Positions 6,391 to 10,572 of a stretch of DNA of 10,572 bases are shown here, one piece after another. Source of the stretch: Dictyoglomaceae bacterium (GTDB lineage: Bacteria > Dictyoglomota > Dictyoglomia > Dictyoglomales > Dictyoglomaceae); contig JAOADF010000122.1 in NCBI GenBank assembly GCA_026417425.1, positions 1 through 10,572 on the forward strand. The letters run 5' to 3'. The translations under genes and the position numbers were made by a program. The number at the start of each line of letters is the position of its first letter. Position 1 is the stretch's first letter. The notes beneath the pieces are model-generated. The model searched no databases and had not been told where the DNA came from. It saw only the letters and a program-made list of their open reading frames with translations.

Positions 6391-7245
6391 ATGTTGGAAT
6401 TATTCAAAAGTAAAGAGAAAAGAGCTTTTTTATTTAGAAATTTAGTAAGACTTATTCTGATCTTTATAACCTTCATTTATATTCTTCCCTTTATTTGGAT
6501 GCTCTCTACCTCTTTTAAGGCGGATAGAGAACTTTATCTTTTTCCTCCTAAATGGTTTCCTTGGCCCCTTGTATGGGAAAATTATAATAAAGCATTACAG
6601 CGATTTCCTTTCTTCAAATATCTAAGAAATTCTGTTATCATTACTGGAGGAAGTTTACTTGGTGTCTTAATCTCCTGCCCTCTAGTAGCTTATGGCTTTT
6701 CAAAAATAAGATGGAAAGGAAGAGATTTCTTCTTTTATCTCATGCTGAGTACCATGATGCTTCCAGGAGCAGTAACTATTATTCCCACTTTTATGATCTT
6801 TAAGACCTTGGGCTGGATTAATACCTATCTTCCTCTTATTGTACCATCCTTTTTAGGAGGTGGAGCAGGATTAATCTTCTTAGTAAGACAATTCTTCAAT
6901 ACTATTCCCGATGATCTTGTAGATGCTGCAAGGGTGGATGGTGCGGGAGATTTACAGATTTATCTTAGAGTTATACTTCCTTTAGCAAAACCTGTACTAT
7001 TCTTAATTTCCCTCTTTACCTTCTTAGGGGCTTGGAATAATTATTTTGGTCCTCTTATTTATTTAACCGATGAAAGTAAATATCCTCTCGCATTGGGACT
7101 TCCTACTTTCTTCTCCCTCTATGGGACCTATTGGAATCAAATGATGGCATGTGCAACAATGACCGTTATCCCCACCATAATATTCTTTGTCATTGCTCAA
7201 AGATATCTAATTGAAGGTATAAAAATTACAGGAATAAAAGAGTAA
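6391..7245 (+). CDS. ABC sugar transporter permease, MalG/UgpE type
   Basis: This 284-residue inner-membrane protein is the partner of the preceding permease. Hydrophobic segments lie near residues 20-40, 80-103, 113-137, 148-166, 202-222 and 253-273. The EAA loop is residues 175-201 (DDLVDAARVDGAGDLQIYLR, then VILPLAKP), with the invariant glycine G184. The opening ILPFIWMLSTSFKADRELYLFPPKWFP and the ending RYLIEGIKITGIKE (compare the family's ...GLTAGAVKG) mark the MalG/UgpE side of CUT1 transporters. GAGGAGGA at 6377-6384 overlaps the upstream TGA, and only 12 nt separate the two genes, so translation is coupled. The following gene's ATG comes 3 nt after this stop. Length is normal and no residues appear missing. 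Confidence 0.93.
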   Translation: MLELFKSKEKRAFLFRNLVRLILIFITFIYILPFIWMLSTSFKADRELYLFPPKWFPWPLVWENYNKALQRFPFFKYLRNSVIITGGSLLGVLISCPLVAYGFSKIRWKGRDFFFYLMLSTMMLPGAVTIIPTFMIFKTLGWINTYLPLIVPSFLGGGAGLIFLVRQFFNTIPDDLVDAARVDGAGDLQIYLRVILPLAKPVLFLISLFTFLGAWNNYFGPLIYLTDESKYPLALGLPTFFSLYGTYWNQMMACATMTVIPTIIFFVIAQRYLIEGIKITGIKE

Positions 7246-7248
7246 TTG

Positions 7249-8088
7249 ATGAAAAAGGGAGTAATATTAATTACATTATTCTTTCTCACATTGATTTTTA
7301 AAACTTTAGGGAATAATAATTCAATTTCAAAGGAATCATCTATATTTCTTGAAAAAATAAAAAATTATCTTGTTTCTCAATATATTGAAGAAGTAAAATT
7401 TTTAAGAGCAAGTACCATTTCAAGACCAGATTCTAAAAGGATATATATAGCCAGTGATAATCTTCTTGCAAGCTATGCTTTATCTCTTTTATCCTCTCCT
7501 CTAGGAGAGATAATTAAAAAAGAATTAGAAAAGTATAATAATGGTTTTAATGAGCTTCATGAGGTAATTTTAGGAGTAAAAATATCTGATAGGTTTTATG
7601 AGAGAAAAAATGAATACATGGGTTTTGTTTTTTCTAAAAAATTTGGAGTTTTAGAAATTTTTTATGAAAAACCTGATAAAAATAAAGTAATAAATGATTG
7701 GTACAATTACGCAGATCTTTTAGTATACAGAGCTTTAAATTATTTATTAGATGAAAGATTTAAGGATGCAGTAGATATATATGAAAAATTAATGAAAACT
7801 TGGGATGGTTGGGGTTTTAAGGATATAGTAGCAATAAAATCAGGAAATTACGGAACTTATAAAACTGCTTTAGGTCTTCTTCTCTCTAAAAAATTAGAAA
7901 AAGTTGATAGAAAAATTACAGAAAAATATCAAGAAAATATTGAAAAAATGAAAAAAATATTATTATCCCTTCAAGAGGAAAAGGGAGGAATTATTACTGA
8001 TTACATAATACAAGAAGGAAAGATTATTCCTATAGGAGATTCTAATACAGAGACTTCATCTATAGTAGTGATATCCTTCTTGGAGTAG
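7249..8088 (+). CDS. Exported helical protein of unknown function in the mannoside operon
   Basis: I do not recognise this 279-residue protein. Residues 1-21 (MKKGVILITLFFLTLIFKTLG) look like a signal peptide or membrane anchor. The rest reads as mostly alpha-helical, with recurring helix-like stretches: SDNLLASYALSLL (69-81), YADLLVYRALNYLL (154-167), YKTALGLLLSKKL (204-216) and GDSNTETSSIVVISF (263-277). These recall alpha-hairpin toroid or six-hairpin glycosidase-like folds, but that is only an impression. W151 and TWDGWGF (184-190) supply aromatics that could contact sugar. The ATG at 7249 is preferred over the in-frame TTG at 7246. The ribosome site is weak (AAAAGAG, 7236-7242), so expression probably relies on coupling to the permease, which stops at 7245. 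Its stop overlaps the ribosome site of GH92. Position suggests a role in extracytoplasmic mannoside handling. It appears more A-, K- and I-rich than its neighbours. Confidence 0.85.
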   Translation: MKKGVILITLFFLTLIFKTLGNNNSISKESSIFLEKIKNYLVSQYIEEVKFLRASTISRPDSKRIYIASDNLLASYALSLLSSPLGEIIKKELEKYNNGFNELHEVILGVKISDRFYERKNEYMGFVFSKKFGVLEIFYEKPDKNKVINDWYNYADLLVYRALNYLLDERFKDAVDIYEKLMKTWDGWGFKDIVAIKSGNYGTYKTALGLLLSKKLEKVDRKITEKYQENIEKMKKILLSLQEEKGGIITDYIIQEGKIIPIGDSNTETSSIVVISFLE

Positions 8089-8102
8089 GAGGTAAAAATA
8101 TT

Positions 8103-10382
8103 ATGAAAAGGATGATTTTTTTACTATTATTAATATTCCCAATTCTTGCCTCTTCTGAAAGAAAAATTGACTATGTTAATCCTTTTATAGGAACCGGAGG
8201 ACATGGCCATACCTTTCCTGGAGCAGTTCTTCCCTTTGGAGCAATCCAGTTAAGTCCAGATACGGACATTGAAGGTTGGGATTGGTGCTCAGGATATCAT
8301 TATAGTGATAACTCCATTATGGGATTTTCTCATACCCATTTTAGTGGAACAGGAGCTGCAGATTATGGAGAAATAAGAGTAATGCCCTTAGTTGATAAAT
8401 TGGCGATAGTCCCAGGACCTAAAAATGATCCCTCAAAGGGATATAGATCAAGATTTAGACACGAGACAGAAATTGCACAACCTGGATATTATTCAGTATT
8501 TCTTGATGATTATAAAGTTTTAGTGGAGCTTACCACATCCTATAGGGTAGGATTCCACAGATATACCTTTCCAAAGACTGATTCTGCTTATATCATCATA
8601 GATTTGTATCATAGAATTGGAGATATGGCAGAAAAGGCATGGGTTAGAATTGTGGGAAAGGATGAAATAGAAGGTTATATTACAGGAGGACATTTTTGTG
8701 GGGCAAGGGATCCTCAAACTATTTATTTTGTAGCAAAATTCTCAAAACCTTTCAAAGAGTTTGGCACCTGGAAAATGTTCAAAATCACCCAAAATAGTAG
8801 AGAGGAAATTATGAGAACTAAAAATGAACCTTTTATTGGTGCATATGCTAAATATTCCACAAAGGATAAAGAACAAATTTTAATTAAAGTTGCCACATCC
8901 TATACAGGAATAGAAGGGGCAAGAAGGAATCTTCAAGAGATCCCCCATTGGGATTTTGATAAGGTAAGAAAAGAAGCCCAAGAGATATGGGAAAAAGAAT
9001 TAAATAAAATTGAAGTATATGGAAATAGTATTGACAAGGTAAAATTTTATACTGCCTTATATCATGCTTTTATTCATCCTAGTATATTCTCAGATATTGA
9101 TGGTAAATATATAGGAATGGATGATAAAATCTATTCTTCTAGTTACAATCATTACACGGTATTTTCTCTATGGGACACTTTTAGAAGTCTGCATCCCTTA
9201 TTTATACTAATTCAACCCGAAAAAAATATAGATTTTATAAAAAGCTTTTTAGATATATATGATCAATCAGGTTGGCTACCAAGATGGCACAAGGGCAATA
9301 GAGAAACCAACTGTATGATTGGCACCCATGCAGATTCTGTAATTGCAGATGCGTTAGTTAAAGGTTTAAAAGATTTTGATTTGGAAAAGGCTTATAAAGC
9401 TATGTATAAAAATGCTATGGTAGCATCTAGGGATTTTAATCAGGGAAGATTAGGAATTGAGGATTATAAAAAATTGGGATATGTCCCTGCAGATAGATAT
9501 AATCAATCGGTATCAAGAACTTTGGAGTATGCCTATAATGATTTTTGTGTAGCACAAGTAGCAAAAATTTTAGGAAAAGAAGAAGATTATAAATTATTTT
9601 TAAAGAGATCTTTGAATTATAAAAATCTTTTCGATCCAAGAGAAGGATTCATGAGAGGAAAGCGAAGTGATGGAGGTTGGGTAGATACCCAGTTTCTAAT
9701 TTTTGGCAAAAAATTTGATCCCACTGATGCTACTTCCCACCATTACACAGAAGGAAATGCATGGCAATGGACCTTTTTCGCTCCCCATGATCCCTATGGG
9801 CTAATAAAACTTTTAGGAGGGGAAGATAAATTTAGGAAAAAGCTTGATGAATTCTTTACTACAAATGTACCCATAAAAGGACCACCAGACATAACAGGGC
9901 TTATTGGACAATACGCCCATGGCAATGAACCTTCTCACCATATAGCATACTTTTATGTATATGTAAGAGAGCCATGGAAAACTCAAGGGTTAGTAAGAAA
10001 AATTACAGAAGAACTTTACGGAATAGGACCTGATGGACTATGTGGAAACGAGGATTGTGGACAAATGTCCGCATGGTATATTTTTAGCTCCTTGGGATTT
10101 TATCCCTTCTGCCCTGCAACCCCTATATATATTCTTGGATCTCCTACCTTTGAAAAGGCAATAATTCATCTTCCTTCTGAAAAGGAATTTATTATCATTG
10201 CAGAAAATGTATCAAGAGAGAATAAATATGTGCAAGAGGTTTATCTAAATGGAAAACCTTTAAATAGGACTTGGATATGGCACGAAGAAATTATTAATGG
10301 AGGAATTCTATTATTCAAAATGGGAAATCTTCCAAATAAAAATTGGGGGATAGAAAATCTTCCCCCAGATTTTATGAAATAA
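8103..10382 (+). CDS. Secreted GH92 alpha-mannosidase
   Basis: This 759-residue enzyme should release terminal alpha-mannose residues by inversion, with Ca2+, as studied GH92 members do; exo-alpha-1,2 activity is commonest. Residues 1-18 form a signal peptide (hydrophobic FLLLLIFPILASS), so it acts outside the cytoplasm. The N-terminal beta-sandwich begins with YVNPFIGTGGHGHTFPGA (24-41), then FGAIQLSPDT, GWDWCSGYHYSD and GFSHTHFSGTG, all family hallmarks. The (alpha/alpha)6 domain has NHYTVFSLWDTFRSLHPL (349-366), HADSVIADAL and EGNAWQWTFF (550-559). HGNEPSHH (606-613) carries the expected acid E609, and GNEDCGQMSAWY (648-659) the segment with candidate base carboxylates. TAGGAGGT (8086-8093) precedes the ATG by about 10 nt. 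It is the last gene of the operon; its final codons overlap the converging SPASM gene by 11 bp and contain that gene's likely terminator. The family is certain; the exact linkage is not. Confidence 0.95.
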   Translation: MKRMIFLLLLIFPILASSERKIDYVNPFIGTGGHGHTFPGAVLPFGAIQLSPDTDIEGWDWCSGYHYSDNSIMGFSHTHFSGTGAADYGEIRVMPLVDKLAIVPGPKNDPSKGYRSRFRHETEIAQPGYYSVFLDDYKVLVELTTSYRVGFHRYTFPKTDSAYIIIDLYHRIGDMAEKAWVRIVGKDEIEGYITGGHFCGARDPQTIYFVAKFSKPFKEFGTWKMFKITQNSREEIMRTKNEPFIGAYAKYSTKDKEQILIKVATSYTGIEGARRNLQEIPHWDFDKVRKEAQEIWEKELNKIEVYGNSIDKVKFYTALYHAFIHPSIFSDIDGKYIGMDDKIYSSSYNHYTVFSLWDTFRSLHPLFILIQPEKNIDFIKSFLDIYDQSGWLPRWHKGNRETNCMIGTHADSVIADALVKGLKDFDLEKAYKAMYKNAMVASRDFNQGRLGIEDYKKLGYVPADRYNQSVSRTLEYAYNDFCVAQVAKILGKEEDYKLFLKRSLNYKNLFDPREGFMRGKRSDGGWVDTQFLIFGKKFDPTDATSHHYTEGNAWQWTFFAPHDPYGLIKLLGGEDKFRKKLDEFFTTNVPIKGPPDITGLIGQYAHGNEPSHHIAYFYVYVREPWKTQGLVRKITEELYGIGPDGLCGNEDCGQMSAWYIFSSLGFYPFCPATPIYILGSPTFEKAIIHLPSEKEFIIIAENVSRENKYVQEVYLNGKPLNRTWIWHEEIINGGILLFKMGNLPNKNWGIENLPPDFMK
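10344..10367 (-). terminator. Likely terminator of the SPASM gene, embedded in GH92 coding sequence
   Basis: Read leftward, TGGGGGA (10367-10361) and TCCCCCA (10350-10344) make a perfect 7-bp stem around a 10-nt loop, in which AGA/TCT can add three more pairs. It is followed directly by ATTTTTATTT, a good T-tract, and begins 4 nt after the leftward stop TAA (10374-10372). On the plus strand the same bases encode GH92 residues about 748-755, and the hairpin is not followed by a T-run, so it should work only leftward. Confidence 0.65.
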
Positions 10383-10572
10383 AACTTTTAAAAAGGATAT
10401 TCCCCTTCTCTTTATTTATTACACAAAGGGGAATATCCTTTTCTTTATTTTTTAATATTTGATAAGCTTTACAGCCTCCGTTACATAATTTATTTAAGTT
10501 ACAGTTTTTACAGGAATTTACTTCTTTAAAAATTTCTTTCAATTTAGTAAAACCTAGAATTTCTTTTAAACT
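10372..10572 (-). CDS. Radical SAM/SPASM-domain enzyme, C-terminal part (cut by window edge)
   Basis: The minus strand is open from the window edge to TAA at 10374-10372, giving 66 codons. The cysteines (residues 21, 24, 30, 34 and 50 of the visible part) form C-x2-C-x5-C-x3-C-x15-C, with the characteristic CNGGCKAY segment. This is the second half of the SPASM auxiliary Fe-S cluster domain found in radical SAM enzymes that modify peptides or proteins, such as anaerobic sulfatase maturases, AlbA and PqqE. The radical SAM core (CxxxCxxC) would lie right of the window. The tail after the last cysteine is about 16 residues, of ordinary size. It converges with GH92 and overlaps it by 11 bp, and GH92's terminator hairpin lies within its coding sequence. 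Which peptide or protein it modifies cannot be told from here. Confidence 0.85.
   Translation of the reverse strand, partial: SLKEILGFTKLKEIFKEVNSCKNCNLNKLCNGGCKAYQILKNKEKDIPLCVINKEKGNILFKSFIS
10389..10455 (+). terminator. Rho-independent terminator of the mannoside operon, embedded in the SPASM gene
   Basis: AAAAGGATATTCCCCTT (10391-10407) and AAGGGGAATATCCTTTT (10426-10442) are exact reverse complements: a 17-bp stem with an 18-nt loop, starting 9 nt after the GH92 stop. CTTTATTTTTT follows, a fair T-tract. On the minus strand the bases after the stem (TAAAAGTTTTATTTC) are a much poorer tail, so it should act mainly rightward. The stem also encodes part of the SPASM protein's C-terminal tail. 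Confidence 0.85.

Noticed and set aside
7246..7248. TTG as the start codon of the unknown protein
   Set aside because: The ATG immediately after it (7249) is a better start; the TTG adds only one residue and abuts the upstream stop.
1..10572. CRISPR array, insertion sequence, tRNA/rRNA, prophage or attachment sites
   Set aside because: I saw no spaced direct repeats, transposase motifs, tRNA-like cloverleaf or integrase genes; the window reads as an intact metabolic locus.

Overview
The window is AT-rich and strongly purine-biased on coding strands. Arginine is written almost entirely with AGA/AGG, and genes are tightly packed with strong GGAGG-type ribosome binding sites. Together with a sugar-scavenging gene set this suggests a thermophilic anaerobic heterotroph. 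Dictyoglomus is my best guess, from recall of composition and gene content only; no database was searched.

Left edge (1-336): the N-terminal 87 residues of an ECF sigma factor run leftward out of the window. It shares a 75-bp intergenic region with a rightward regulator gene. That region holds a likely ECF-type promoter for the sigma gene (TGCAAC, 17 nt, CGTA), placed so close to the ATG that the transcript would be nearly leaderless, and a TATAAT box for the regulator.

Middle (337-10382): a rightward alpha-mannoside utilisation locus. In order: a GntR/LacI chimeric regulator (AraR-like architecture); a sigma-A-type promoter overlapping a perfect 11-bp inverted repeat that is probably the regulator's operator; a cytoplasmic GH38 alpha-mannosidase similar in layout to E. 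coli MngB; an exported CUT1-type sugar-binding protein; a GC-rich hairpin; two MalF/MalG-type permeases; an unrecognised exported helical protein; and a secreted GH92 alpha-mannosidase. No ATP-binding subunit is present, so the importer probably uses a shared MsmK/MalK-type ATPase encoded elsewhere. The implied flow is extracytoplasmic trimming by GH92, uptake of mannose or short mannosides by the ABC importer, and cytoplasmic hydrolysis by GH38, with the regulator sensing a sugar.

Right edge (10372-10572): a leftward reading frame, cut by the window end, carries the C-terminal half of a SPASM domain (C-x2-C-x5-C-x3-C-x15-C) of a radical SAM enzyme. It converges on and overlaps the GH92 gene by 11 bp. 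Each gene's apparent rho-independent terminator lies inside the coding sequence of the other, which is the most unusual architecture in the window.

The most rewarding points for follow-up are the reciprocal embedded terminators, the unknown protein at 7249-8088, the SPASM enzyme, the 4064-4144 intercistronic region with an orphan ribosome binding site and competing stems, and the odd start of the regulator gene.
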